This document shows positions 8,507 through 15,771 of a stretch of 64,000 bases of DNA, one piece after another. This stretch comes from Streptomyces goshikiensis (GTDB lineage: Bacteria; Actinomycetota; Actinomycetes; Streptomycetales; Streptomycetaceae). The position numbers and the translations under genes were made by a program. The notes beneath the pieces are model-generated. The model made no database searches. It was given only the letters and a program-made list of their open reading frames with translations, and was not told where the DNA came from. The DNA lies in the NCBI RefSeq assembly GCF_014650555.1, contig NZ_BMVE01000022.1, positions 22,677 through 86,676 on the forward strand, read 5' to 3'. Each line of letters opens with the position of its first letter. The first letter of the stretch is position 1.

Positions 8507-9148
8507 ATGACTGAGATATCGATGCCCACGCCCGCCGAGGCCTTCGACATGCTGCTGTCCGGCAACCTGCGGTTCGTCGCCGGCTCGCCGGAGCACCCCA
8601 ACCAGGACGCCGCGCGCCGCACCGAGACCGCCCCGGCACAGCAGCCGTTCGCGGTGATGTTCGGGTGCTCCGACTCCCGCCTGGCCGCGGAGATCATCTT
8701 TGACCAGGGGCTCGGCGACCTCTTCGTGGTGCGCACCGCGGGTCACGTCGTGGGGGCGGAGGTGCTGGGCAGCATCGAGTACGGGGTGAGCGTGCTGGAC
8801 TGCCCGCTGGTCGTGGTGCTCGGCCATGACTCCTGCGGGGCCATCGCGGCGGCCCGCGACGCCGCCGACGGCGGCCAGGTGCCGGCCGGTTTCGTGCGTG
8901 ACGTCGTCGAGCGGGTCACCCCGAGCGTGCTGGCGGCCCGCGCCGCCGGGCGTGACTCGGCCGATGAGATCCTTCACCACCACATCCGGCACACCGTCGA
9001 TCTGATGCTGGAACGCTCCCGCGTCCTCGCCGAGCGCGTGGCCTCCGGCCGGCTCGCCGTGGCCGGCCTGTCCTACCGGCTGGCCGACGGCAGCGCGCAG
9101 CTGGTCGCCGCGCACGGCCTTCCCGTACCCGCCGCCCAGGCCTCGTGA
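8507..9148 (+). CDS. Beta-class carbonic anhydrase
   Basis: A 213-residue protein with the full beta-class zinc site: C54 and D56 in CSDSR, H107 and C110 in GHDSCGA. The enzyme interconverts CO2 and bicarbonate. The gene lies 96 bases after the tsaD paralog and converges on a TsaC paralog 36 bases downstream. Since TsaC consumes bicarbonate, the placement suggests substrate supply for t6A synthesis. That link is my inference from context. A general housekeeping role is equally compatible with the sequence. Confidence 0.95.
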   Translation: MTEISMPTPAEAFDMLLSGNLRFVAGSPEHPNQDAARRTETAPAQQPFAVMFGCSDSRLAAEIIFDQGLGDLFVVRTAGHVVGAEVLGSIEYGVSVLDCPLVVVLGHDSCGAIAAARDAADGGQVPAGFVRDVVERVTPSVLAARAAGRDSADEILHHHIRHTVDLMLERSRVLAERVASGRLAVAGLSYRLADGSAQLVAAHGLPVPAAQAS

Positions 9149-9184
9149 CGCAGGGGCGCCGCACGGAGCACTGCCGGCCGGTGT

Positions 9185-9829
9185 TCAGCGTTCCCGCAGG
9201 TCCGGTGTGACCTCTCGGAGCCGTGCGGCGCTCAGTGCGCCTTCCCGCAGCAGGACGGGGGTCTTGGCGGTGACGTCGACGATCGATGACGGGACGTCCG
9301 CCGGGGTCGGGCCCGCGTCGAGGTAGACGGCAACCGTGTCGCCCAGCATGGCCAGCGCCGCGTCGCAGTCCTGCGGGGAGGGCCGGCCGGTCAGGTTGGC
9401 GCTGGAGACCGCGAGCGGTCCCGTCTGGTCGAGGAGGCTGAGGGCGACGGGATGGGCGGGCATCCGGATCGCCACCGTGCCGTGGGTTTCGCCCAAGTCC
9501 CACTTGATCGACGGCTCGTGACGGGCGACCAGGGTCAGGCCGCCAGGCCAGAAGGCGTCGATGAGCTCTCGCGCCTGCACCGACAGGTCGATGACCAGGC
9601 CGTCCAGGGCGTCCGGGGAACCGACCAGTACCGGTGAGGGCATCTGCCGGCCCCGGCCCTTGGCCCGCAGCACACGACCGACCGCGTCAGGGCTGAAGGC
9701 GTCAGCGCCCACCCCGTACACCGTGTCCGTGGGCAGCACCACCAGCTCACCCCGGCGCACCGCGTCCGCGGCCTCGCGCAGGCCCTCGGCTCGTCCGGGC
9801 CCGGCCGAACAGTCAAATCGAAGCGCCAT
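9185..9829 (-). CDS. tsaC: TsaC/Sua5-type L-threonylcarbamoyladenylate synthase, probable paralog
   Basis: Start ATG 9829 follows AGGGAGAACG, giving 214 residues. A start 13 codons further upstream lacks such a site. The YrdC fold is clear: residues near 35 read LVVLPTDTVYGVGADA, followed by the KGRGRQMPSPVLVGS loop, FWPGGLTLVA and SSANLTG. The short length without the extra Sua5 domain is the TsaC form. It condenses L-threonine, bicarbonate and ATP into threonylcarbamoyl-AMP, the donor used by TsaD. The usual Streptomyces copy lies near prfA and the release-factor methyltransferase. That context is absent, so this looks like a second copy accompanying the TsaD paralog. Confidence 0.9.
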   Translation of the reverse strand: MALRFDCSAGPGRAEGLREAADAVRRGELVVLPTDTVYGVGADAFSPDAVGRVLRAKGRGRQMPSPVLVGSPDALDGLVIDLSVQARELIDAFWPGGLTLVARHEPSIKWDLGETHGTVAIRMPAHPVALSLLDQTGPLAVSSANLTGRPSPQDCDAALAMLGDTVAVYLDAGPTPADVPSSIVDVTAKTPVLLREGALSAARLREVTPDLRER

Positions 9830-9910
9830 CGTTCTCCCTTCGCACGGCTCCTCGTGCCGCGACTTCATGGCGTCCGCAGGCTATCGCTTCCGGGAGACCC
9901 GCTCAGGCCG

Positions 9911-9916
9911 TACGAT
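9911..9916 (+). promoter_or_regulatory. -10 box within an inverted repeat, promoter of riboswitch 1
   Basis: TACGAT lies between inverted 10-base arms GCTCAGGCCG (9901-9910) and CGGCCTGAGC (9938-9947), just upstream of the first cobalamin riboswitch. Transcription would start near 9922. The inverted repeat could be an extra operator or the outer helix of the leader. Confidence 0.4.
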
Positions 9917-9924
9917 GCGTTCTG

Positions 9925-10075
9925 CTCCGGCCCCAACCGGCCTGAGCCCACAACCGAATGCATGCACAACTGGGGGAAGCCGGTGGGAATCCGGCGCTGA
10001 CCTGCAACCGTGAACGGCGCTGTCCGCGCCGTGAGTCGGAGAACCCGGGGTGCGATGTGCACCGCTTCCCACTGT
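9925..10075 (+). promoter_or_regulatory. Cobalamin riboswitch 1
   Basis: The conserved core is present in order: GGGGGAAGCCGGTG at about 9972, then AATCCGGCGCTGACC, then GCAACCGTGA. Near 10032 is the closing GAGTCGGAGAACCC element (B12 box). It precedes the DUF4430 gene at 10214 by about 140 bases. Riboswitches of this class bind adenosylcobalamin or related corrinoids and switch off expression when B12 is plentiful. The boundaries are approximate. Confidence 0.92.
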
Positions 10076-10213
10076 CACGGTCTGCAGTTCGAAGCCCCAG
10101 CCTGACTCGGCACCCCCGTGCGCCCTCCCCGAGGGCGCACGTCCGGGGTGTGCGCGAGTGCGGGTCGGCGGGTTCGCGTCAGCAGACCCGGAGATCCCTC
10201 AGGAAGGCACTCC

Positions 10214-10702
10214 ATGCGCCAGATCCTCGCCCGCCGTTCCGTGATCACCACGGTCGCCCTCGGGCTCGCCCTCGTCGCCGCTCCGACGGTGGCCGAGGCC
10301 AAGCCGAAGCTGAACACCAACGCCACCGTCAAGGTGAACCTCACCGTCCAGGGGCCCGACGGGCTGCTGTTCAAGGGCAAGGTCAAGACCAAGGGCCACG
10401 ACGTCACCACGGCCACCGGCGGCACCCACAAGTGCGACGGCACCAACGGCGGCGCCAACCCTTCCAAGGTCCCCACCCCGACCGCCGCCCTCGATGACGC
10501 CGCCCACAAGAAGGGCTTCACCTGGGACGGCACCTGGTACGCGTCCTTCGACGACTTCTCGGTCGACACCATAAAGAGCGTCAGCGGCGGGGGTTCCGCC
10601 TACTGGAGCATCGCCGTCAACGGCACCCCCACCCCGGTGGGCGGCTGCCAGTTCAAGATCAACGCCGGTGACCAGGTGTCCTTCACCTGGACGGCCTTCT
10701 AG
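10214..10702 (+). CDS. Small secreted DUF4430 (transcobalamin C-terminal-like) protein
   Basis: Start ATG 10214 follows AGGAAGG. The 162-residue product has an N-terminal signal peptide (cleavage after VAEA near residue 29). The remainder is one DUF4430-type beta domain, with YWSIAVNG and the ending INAGDQVSFTWTAF. DUF4430 is the fold of the C-terminal domain of human transcobalamin and intrinsic factor, which closes over bound B12. With a cobalamin riboswitch in its leader, a role in binding or relaying corrinoids outside the cell is likely. It lacks a membrane or wall anchor, so it may be a diffusible binder or a partner of the toroid protein encoded next. Confidence 0.85.
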   Translation: MRQILARRSVITTVALGLALVAAPTVAEAKPKLNTNATVKVNLTVQGPDGLLFKGKVKTKGHDVTTATGGTHKCDGTNGGANPSKVPTPTAALDDAAHKKGFTWDGTWYASFDDFSVDTIKSVSGGGSAYWSIAVNGTPTPVGGCQFKINAGDQVSFTWTAF

Positions 10703-10716
10703 TACGGCCCGTCCGC

Positions 10717-10758
10717 CCGGCCGGTGCCGCGGCCCCGAAGGCCCGCGGCACCGGCCGG
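10717..10758. terminator. Bidirectional hairpin terminator
   Basis: A perfect 16-bp stem (CCGGCCGGTGCCGCGG at 10717-10732 pairing with 10743-10758) lies between the convergent DUF4430 gene and the toroid gene, so it can end both transcripts. There is no long T tract, as is usual in this genus. Confidence 0.75.
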
Positions 10759-10768
10759 CGTCCGCAGG

Positions 10769-12187
10769 TCAGGCGCCCCAGCGCAGGGCGATGGTGTCGC
10801 CCACGCCCACGACCTTGTTGCGGGCGGCGCCGGCGAAGGCGGAGCCGTCGACACTGACCTTCCAGGTGTTGGAGCCGCTGTTGGCCTTGCCGTTGACGGC
10901 CGTGACGGTACCGGTGCCCGACGAGGGGGTCACGCTCGTCACGCAGCCGGAAGGCGTCGCGGCGGTGGTCGCCGCGTTCAGAACGTCCCCGAGGGTGGTG
11001 GTCGTACCGGTCGGGGTGAAGGCGACCGAGCACACCTTGAGGCTGCCGGCCCCGTCGTCGACGGTCAGCGCCAGCTGGGTGGCCGTACCGGCGGTGAAGG
11101 CGGACTGGGCGACCCACTGCGGGGCCCCGGGGGTGACCGGAACGGGCGGGGCCGTGGTGAAGCCGCCGCCCGCGACGGCCCGCAGCGCGTCGATGGAGGA
11201 GTAGGCGGAGGGCACGGTGTCGGACGGCTTGTACTTGAAGCCGCCCGCCGGGTTGTACTGATTGGCGATCAGGAAGTCGATCGGGGTCTTACCGCTGCCG
11301 GTGAGGAAGTCCCCGGTCTGCGGGTTGAACCCGCAGGCGTTGAGGCCGGCGACACCCCAGCCGTTGGAGCTGGTGTTCACCCCGTACAAGGAGTTGAAGG
11401 CACCGCTGCCGGAAACCAGCGTGCTCTTCAGGAAGTTCTTCGCCTGGACGACGTCCGTGTCGGTGTTCGGTACGCCGGACACACACAGGGCGGCCATGGC
11501 GGCGCCGGTCATGTCGACGTCGCCCGCGGAGTTCAGAACGGTCGGGTTGCCCTCGCCCTTCTGGTAGGTCCAGCCGCCGTCCACGTGCTGGTTGGCGCGG
11601 ATGCGGGCGACCATCGAGTCCGTCAGCGCTTGCGGGACGCGGGCGCCGCCGGCCTGGGTCTTGGCGCCGCCCAGCGAAAGGGCCGCGAAGACCGTGCCGT
11701 TGAAGTTGCCCGAGGGGCCGAAGTACCCTGCTTCCGCGGTCTGCCAGTAGGAGTAGATGCTCGCGACGAGGTTGCGGGAGGCGGACACGCGGGCCGGGTC
11801 GATGCCGGCGGCGTACGCGTTGAGGGTGCCGCGCTCGTAGTCCGTGACCACCGGGGAGGCCTGCGGCCAGCCCGCCGTCGACAGCAGGTTGCGGTAGACG
11901 GTGCGAGCGTTCTTCGTGGTGTCGCCACCCGGGTAGACGTCGACGACGGCCGTGCCCGCCGCCGCGAAGGTACTGAACGCCCACTCGTTTGACAGACCGG
12001 AGCCGGCGTACGAACCGTCCGCCGCCTGGAGGGACTTGAGGTACGCCACGCCGTTGGTCTTGGAGGTGGCGATCTGGGCGGGCGACGAGGTCGCGGACGC
12101 GGGGAGCGCGGTGAGCGCGAAGGCGCCGAGCGCTGCGGGCACCACGAGCGCGAGGCGGCGGGAAGTGCGGGGACGGGGACGGGACAT
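10769..12187 (-). CDS. Secreted transcobalamin-like protein: alpha/alpha toroid + DUF4430
   Basis: ATG 12187 follows CAGGAG. The 472-residue product has a signal peptide (cleavage after LPASA near residue 33). A helical toroid of the prenyltransferase/squalene-cyclase/transcobalamin superfamily covers residues about 45-345, with repeats such as QAADGSYAG, QHVDGGWTY and the aligned helices between them. A linker of proline, threonine and valine leads to a C-terminal DUF4430 beta domain (about 370-472, ending VGVGDTIALRWGA). Toroid then beta domain is the order found in human transcobalamin and intrinsic factor, where B12 is held between them. Cobalamin riboswitch 2 lies in its leader. It has no wall anchor, so it is predicted to be a secreted B12 binder. 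The catalytic motifs of true terpene cyclases are not seen. Confidence 0.85.
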   Translation of the reverse strand: MSRPRPRTSRRLALVVPAALGAFALTALPASATSSPAQIATSKTNGVAYLKSLQAADGSYAGSGLSNEWAFSTFAAAGTAVVDVYPGGDTTKNARTVYRNLLSTAGWPQASPVVTDYERGTLNAYAAGIDPARVSASRNLVASIYSYWQTAEAGYFGPSGNFNGTVFAALSLGGAKTQAGGARVPQALTDSMVARIRANQHVDGGWTYQKGEGNPTVLNSAGDVDMTGAAMAALCVSGVPNTDTDVVQAKNFLKSTLVSGSGAFNSLYGVNTSSNGWGVAGLNACGFNPQTGDFLTGSGKTPIDFLIANQYNPAGGFKYKPSDTVPSAYSSIDALRAVAGGGFTTAPPVPVTPGAPQWVAQSAFTAGTATQLALTVDDGAGSLKVCSVAFTPTGTTTTLGDVLNAATTAATPSGCVTSVTPSSGTGTVTAVNGKANSGSNTWKVSVDGSAFAGAARNKVVGVGDTIALRWGA

Positions 12188-12299
12188 GGCCTGCTCCTGG
12201 AATCGGCGGACGCCGACCTCATCCGGCGCTGCGCCGGCGTGCGGACGCACGGGCGGGCATGCCGGAGGGCCGCCGCCCGGAACGCGTGGTACGGCTTCC
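12188..12299 (-). other. Leader segment between riboswitch 2 and its gene
   Basis: These 112 bases carry the expression platform of riboswitch 2 and the ribosome binding site of the toroid gene. G+C-rich stretches that could sequester the site are present, but I could not decide which pairing is used. No gene is seen. Confidence 0.4.
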
Positions 12300-12401
12300 T
12301 GTACTGCATCGCCGTATGGGCATTCGGGCTCGGAGACGGCCCCCGCCGTCCCACACCGCTGCGCGTCAGCTCCGGCTTCCCACCGGATTCCCCCATCTGG
12401 C
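12300..12401 (-). promoter_or_regulatory. Cobalamin riboswitch 2 (minus strand)
   Basis: Reading the minus strand, the core is GGGGGAATCCGGTGGGAAGC, then GGAGCTGACGCGCAGCGGTG, then the B12 box GAGCCCGAATGCCCA (12331-12317). A -10-like TAGCGT at 12413-12408 would start transcription near 12401. It controls the toroid-DUF4430 gene ending at 10769. It is back to back with riboswitch 3, whose core begins about 150 bases away on the other strand. Confidence 0.88.
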
Positions 12402-12514
12402 AGCCCAGGACGCTACCCGAGTGATCAAGGGTCCGCCAGCCATCGTGAGACGCGCCGCCCGGACCCGCCGTGAGCGCTCCCGGATGAGATGCAGGACACC
12501 TTGACGCTGCCTTT

Positions 12515-12640
12515 ATCAGCGTGTTCCACTCCGACTGATAAGCACTCAGCTCCAGGGGAAGCCGGTCTGAATCCGGCGCTGACCCGCAACCGTAGGCCCG
12601 GCATCGCCGGGCGAGCCGGAATGCCTGGAGCCAGATTTTG
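12515..12640 (+). promoter_or_regulatory. Cobalamin riboswitch 3
   Basis: The core is textbook: GGGGAAGCCGGTCTGAATCC (starting near 12557), then GGCGCTGACCCGCAACCGTA, then the B12 box GAGCCGGAATGCCTGG. CTCCAGG (about 12552) pairs with CCTGGAG (about 12629) to form a flanking helix. A TTGACG at 12501 may be the -35 of its promoter. It precedes the five-gene wall-protein and ECF transporter operon starting at 12844. Confidence 0.93.
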
Positions 12641-12703
12641 CAGCGAGAAACGCCGTCGCGGACTACGGCGTGGTTCGAAGGCTTCTTCCGCGCCCTGCGC
12701 ATC

Positions 12704-12731
12704 GCGCAGTGTGCACGGCGCAGTGTGCACG
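12704..12731 (+). repeat. Perfect 14-base tandem duplication in the riboswitch 3 leader
   Basis: The unit GCGCAGTGTGCACG occurs twice without change, directly after a CTGCGCATCGCGCAG hairpin. It lies between riboswitch 3 and the start of its gene. The two copies and the hairpin share the GCGCAG element, so alternative pairings are possible in the expression platform. Confidence 0.8.
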
Positions 12732-12843
12732 GCGCACCGCGCTCCGTGCGTGCGGGAAGCCCTTTGCCACGCACTGGTCCGCCCGGCTGACACGAGGGGC
12801 CGTGGTGGGGACCGCAGAGCTAGCAGAGCGACGCACGGGAAGA

Positions 12844-15771
12844 ATGAGGCTGGTGTCGCTGATGTCGGCGGCGCTGCTGACGTTCGGCGCGAGCGCGGTC
12901 TTCGTCACCGGGACGACGCCCGCGGCGGCCGACCCGATCGAGGGGTGCACCGCCACGACCGGCGCAGTCGTCGCCGTCGACTTCGGCCCGTTCGGCGGCA
13001 AGGTGGAGCGCGGCTGCGACACCACGCCCACCACGGGCTACGAACTGCTCCGGGACGCCGGTTTCACCACCGAGGGCACCGTCCACGACGGCCCCGCCTT
13101 CATCTGCCGCATCGGCAACGCCTCCTTCAACTCCGGTACGCAGTACCCGACTCCGGACAAGGAGGCCTGCGTCCTCACCCCGCAGGCGACCGCCTACTGG
13201 TCGTACTGGATCGCCTCGCCCGGCCAGAAGAACTGGACCTACAGCCCCCTCGGCGCGATGACCCGCACGCCGAAGGACGGCGACGTGGACGCCTGGGTGT
13301 TCGGCGGTACGGACATCGGCGGGACCTCCGGCAAGCCCACCTTCTCCCCCGACGACGTACGCGCCGCGGGCGGCGGCAGCCCCAGCCCGGACCCGACCGG
13401 GCCCACGGGCCCGCCCACCGTGCCGCCGGGCACCGTCGACCTGCCCGCCGCCACCCGGTGGCTCAGTGGGCAACTGACCGACGGTGAAAGGGTCGTCGAC
13501 GAGGGCGCCACGACGGCGAACCACTTCCTCACGACCGAGGCCGTCTACGCGCTCGCGGGCGCCGACCCCAAGAGCGCGACGGCCCGCAAGGCCGCCGACT
13601 TCCTCGCCACGCCCGCGCAGACGGACGCGTACGCCTACCCGGCCGGAAAGGACGGGATCCCCGACGCCACCGCCGCGGCGCGCCTCGCGCTCGTCGCCGA
13701 GGCCACCGGCAGGGATCCGCGCGCCTTCGGCGGGCACGACCTGCTCGCAGACCTGGTCAAGTACGTCTGCCCGCGGGACATCGGCGACGGCGAGACGATC
13801 GACGGCTGCCTCACCAAGGGCGATTTCCGCACCACCGGCCAGTCGGACGCCCAGGCCCTGGCCGTCATCGCCCTGCTGAACGGCGGCGTGACGCCCCCGG
13901 CCGACGCCGTGAACCGGCTGACCGGCCTCCAGTGCGAGGACGGCGGATTCACCGGCATCCTCATCCGCTCCGGCGGATGGTGCGACAGCGACGCCGGCTC
14001 CACGGGGCTCATCACCCTGGCCCTCAAGCGGGCCGGCGGCCACGACGCGGCGGTCGCGAAGGCCCGGGCCTACCTGAGGAAGTCCCAGCTGGCGACCGGG
14101 GCTTGGCCCTCCGCCTCGTACATGACGACCGGCGCCCCGGCCGCCACCGCCCGGGCCGCCCAGGCGCTGCGCGCCCTCGGTGACACGCCCTACGCGGACG
14201 CGGGCCTCTTCTGGCTCTCCAAGCAGCAACTCCCCTCGGGCGGCTTCGGCTTCGAGGAGGGCGAGACCGACGCGCGGGTGTTCGCCGCCGCGCCGGTGGT
14301 GCTCGCCGCCGCCAAGAGCGACCTGGTGACGCTGACCACCCCGCCGGCCGTTCCGCCGACGATTCCGCCGGGCGAGGGGCCCGACGCGAAGAAGGGCACG
14401 GCCTACCTCACCGACAAGTCCCGTCTGATCCAGGGCCGTTACTACGAGAACGCGCCCGGCAGCGGCTTCGCCGACTACGGCCTGACCATCGACGGCGCCT
14501 ATGCCCTGGCCGCCACCGGCCAGGACAACGCCACCCTGCGCAACGTCGTCGACTTCCTCGACAAGGGCGGCAAGGACGGCAAGGGGCGCGGCGTCCACGA
14601 CTGGACCCTGATCGGCACCAAGCACGCCGGCGGGGGTTCCATCGGCAAGACCGCCGTCCTCGCGGAGGCCGTCGGCCGCAACCCGCGCGCCTTCGGCGGA
14701 CAGGACCTGATCGCCGCCCTCGCCAAGGCCGTCTGCCCGGCCCCGAGCACCGCGCCCGACCGGAGCTGCGCCGCCAAGGGCGCTTACACCAACGCCCCGT
14801 CCGTGTTCTCCCAGTCCCTCGGCATCATCGCCCAGGTCCGCGCCGGTGACGGCGCGGCGGCGGCCGAGCCGATCGCGTACCTGGAGAGCCTCCAGGAGTC
14901 CTCGGGTGCCTGGCCCAGCCTGATCGGGACGCCCAGCGGGGCCGAGGTCGACTCCACCGCGATGGCCGCCATGGCCCTCGACCTGCTCCCGGACGCCAAG
15001 GCGCAGGCGGCCGTGGACAAGGCGCTGGCCTGGCTGGCCACCCAGCAGAAGGACGACGGCGGCTTCCCCGGGGCGTCGGGCAACTCCGTCAACTCCGCCG
15101 CCCTCGCCATCCAGGGGATGTCGCTGGACGCGCCGAAGTACGGTGCCCAGATCGGCAAGGCCCGTAAGTTCCTGGTGACCCAGCAGAACACCGACGGCGG
15201 CTTCAACGTCGCCAAGGGCGGCCAGCCCGGTTCCGACGTCCGCGCCTCCACCCAGGCGGTCGGCGGCGCCACCGGTATCTCCTTCGCCACCCTGACCCGC
15301 AGCCTGGAGGGCACCACCCCCGAACCCATTCCCAGCACCTCGACGGGAACGGGCGGGACGGGCGGAACTGGGGGGACGGGCGGCACCGGTGGCACCAGTG
15401 GGACGGGCAACACCACAGGCGGCACCAGCGGCACGGGCGGGACCACCGGATCCGGCGGCACCAACGGCACAGGCGGCACTCCCGTCATCATCACCCCTGG
15501 CGAAAGCCCGAGCTCTTCCAGCGGCGCCGGTTCCGCCGGCGGCAACTCCGGCAGCTCCGGCAGCTCCAGCAGCGGTTCGGGCGCATCCGGCGGCACCGGC
15601 ACCACCGGCGGCAACAGCGCCGTCGTGACCGGCGGTTCGGGCGGCGGCCTGGCCTCCACCGGCGTCCAGGCCGGTGCGCTGGCCGGCGCCGCGGCGGTAC
15701 TGACCCTGGCCGGATGGCGGCTCGTCGTCATGGCCCGTACGCGCCGCAACCCGGCGGAGGAGGACCGATGA
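12844..15771 (+). CDS. Wall-anchored B12-binding protein candidate: DUF4430 + two toroids + LASTG sortase signal
   Basis: Start ATG 12844, chosen because it begins at the signal peptide (cleavage after PAAA). The product has 975 residues. Residues about 30-175 are a DUF4430-type domain (GYELLRDAGF, DGPAFICRI, AYWSYWIASPGQ). After a proline-rich linker come two alpha/alpha toroids, about 200-495 and 515-820, each with repeats such as QCEDGGFTG and QQKDDGGFPG and the shared phrase GRDPRAFGG or GRNPRAFGG. A 110-residue Gly/Thr/Ser tract follows, then LASTG (936-940), a membrane segment and an RTRR tail. LAxTG is the preferred signal of Streptomyces class E sortases, so it should be covalently fixed to peptidoglycan. 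Here the beta domain comes first and the toroid is doubled, unlike human transcobalamin. Riboswitch 3 and the coupled ECF genes support corrinoid capture. Confidence 0.88.
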   Translation: MRLVSLMSAALLTFGASAVFVTGTTPAAADPIEGCTATTGAVVAVDFGPFGGKVERGCDTTPTTGYELLRDAGFTTEGTVHDGPAFICRIGNASFNSGTQYPTPDKEACVLTPQATAYWSYWIASPGQKNWTYSPLGAMTRTPKDGDVDAWVFGGTDIGGTSGKPTFSPDDVRAAGGGSPSPDPTGPTGPPTVPPGTVDLPAATRWLSGQLTDGERVVDEGATTANHFLTTEAVYALAGADPKSATARKAADFLATPAQTDAYAYPAGKDGIPDATAAARLALVAEATGRDPRAFGGHDLLADLVKYVCPRDIGDGETIDGCLTKGDFRTTGQSDAQALAVIALLNGGVTPPADAVNRLTGLQCEDGGFTGILIRSGGWCDSDAGSTGLITLALKRAGGHDAAVAKARAYLRKSQLATGAWPSASYMTTGAPAATARAAQALRALGDTPYADAGLFWLSKQQLPSGGFGFEEGETDARVFAAAPVVLAAAKSDLVTLTTPPAVPPTIPPGEGPDAKKGTAYLTDKSRLIQGRYYENAPGSGFADYGLTIDGAYALAATGQDNATLRNVVDFLDKGGKDGKGRGVHDWTLIGTKHAGGGSIGKTAVLAEAVGRNPRAFGGQDLIAALAKAVCPAPSTAPDRSCAAKGAYTNAPSVFSQSLGIIAQVRAGDGAAAAEPIAYLESLQESSGAWPSLIGTPSGAEVDSTAMAAMALDLLPDAKAQAAVDKALAWLATQQKDDGGFPGASGNSVNSAALAIQGMSLDAPKYGAQIGKARKFLVTQQNTDGGFNVAKGGQPGSDVRASTQAVGGATGISFATLTRSLEGTTPEPIPSTSTGTGGTGGTGGTGGTGGTSGTGNTTGGTSGTGGTTGSGGTNGTGGTPVIITPGESPSSSSGAGSAGGNSGSSGSSSSGSGASGGTGTTGGNSAVVTGGSGGGLASTGVQAGALAGAAAVLTLAGWRLVVMARTRRNPAEEDR

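Noticed and set aside
15350..15660. Gly/Thr/Ser repeats as a CRISPR-like or satellite array
   Set aside because: The repetition is codon-level low complexity encoding a protein stalk, with no constant spacer-repeat pattern.
10769..15771. Toroid proteins as terpene cyclases or prenyltransferases
   Set aside because: Both are secreted, lack visible cyclase acid or DxDD motifs, and are tied to cobalamin riboswitches and DUF4430 domains, which favours the transcobalamin branch of the fold.
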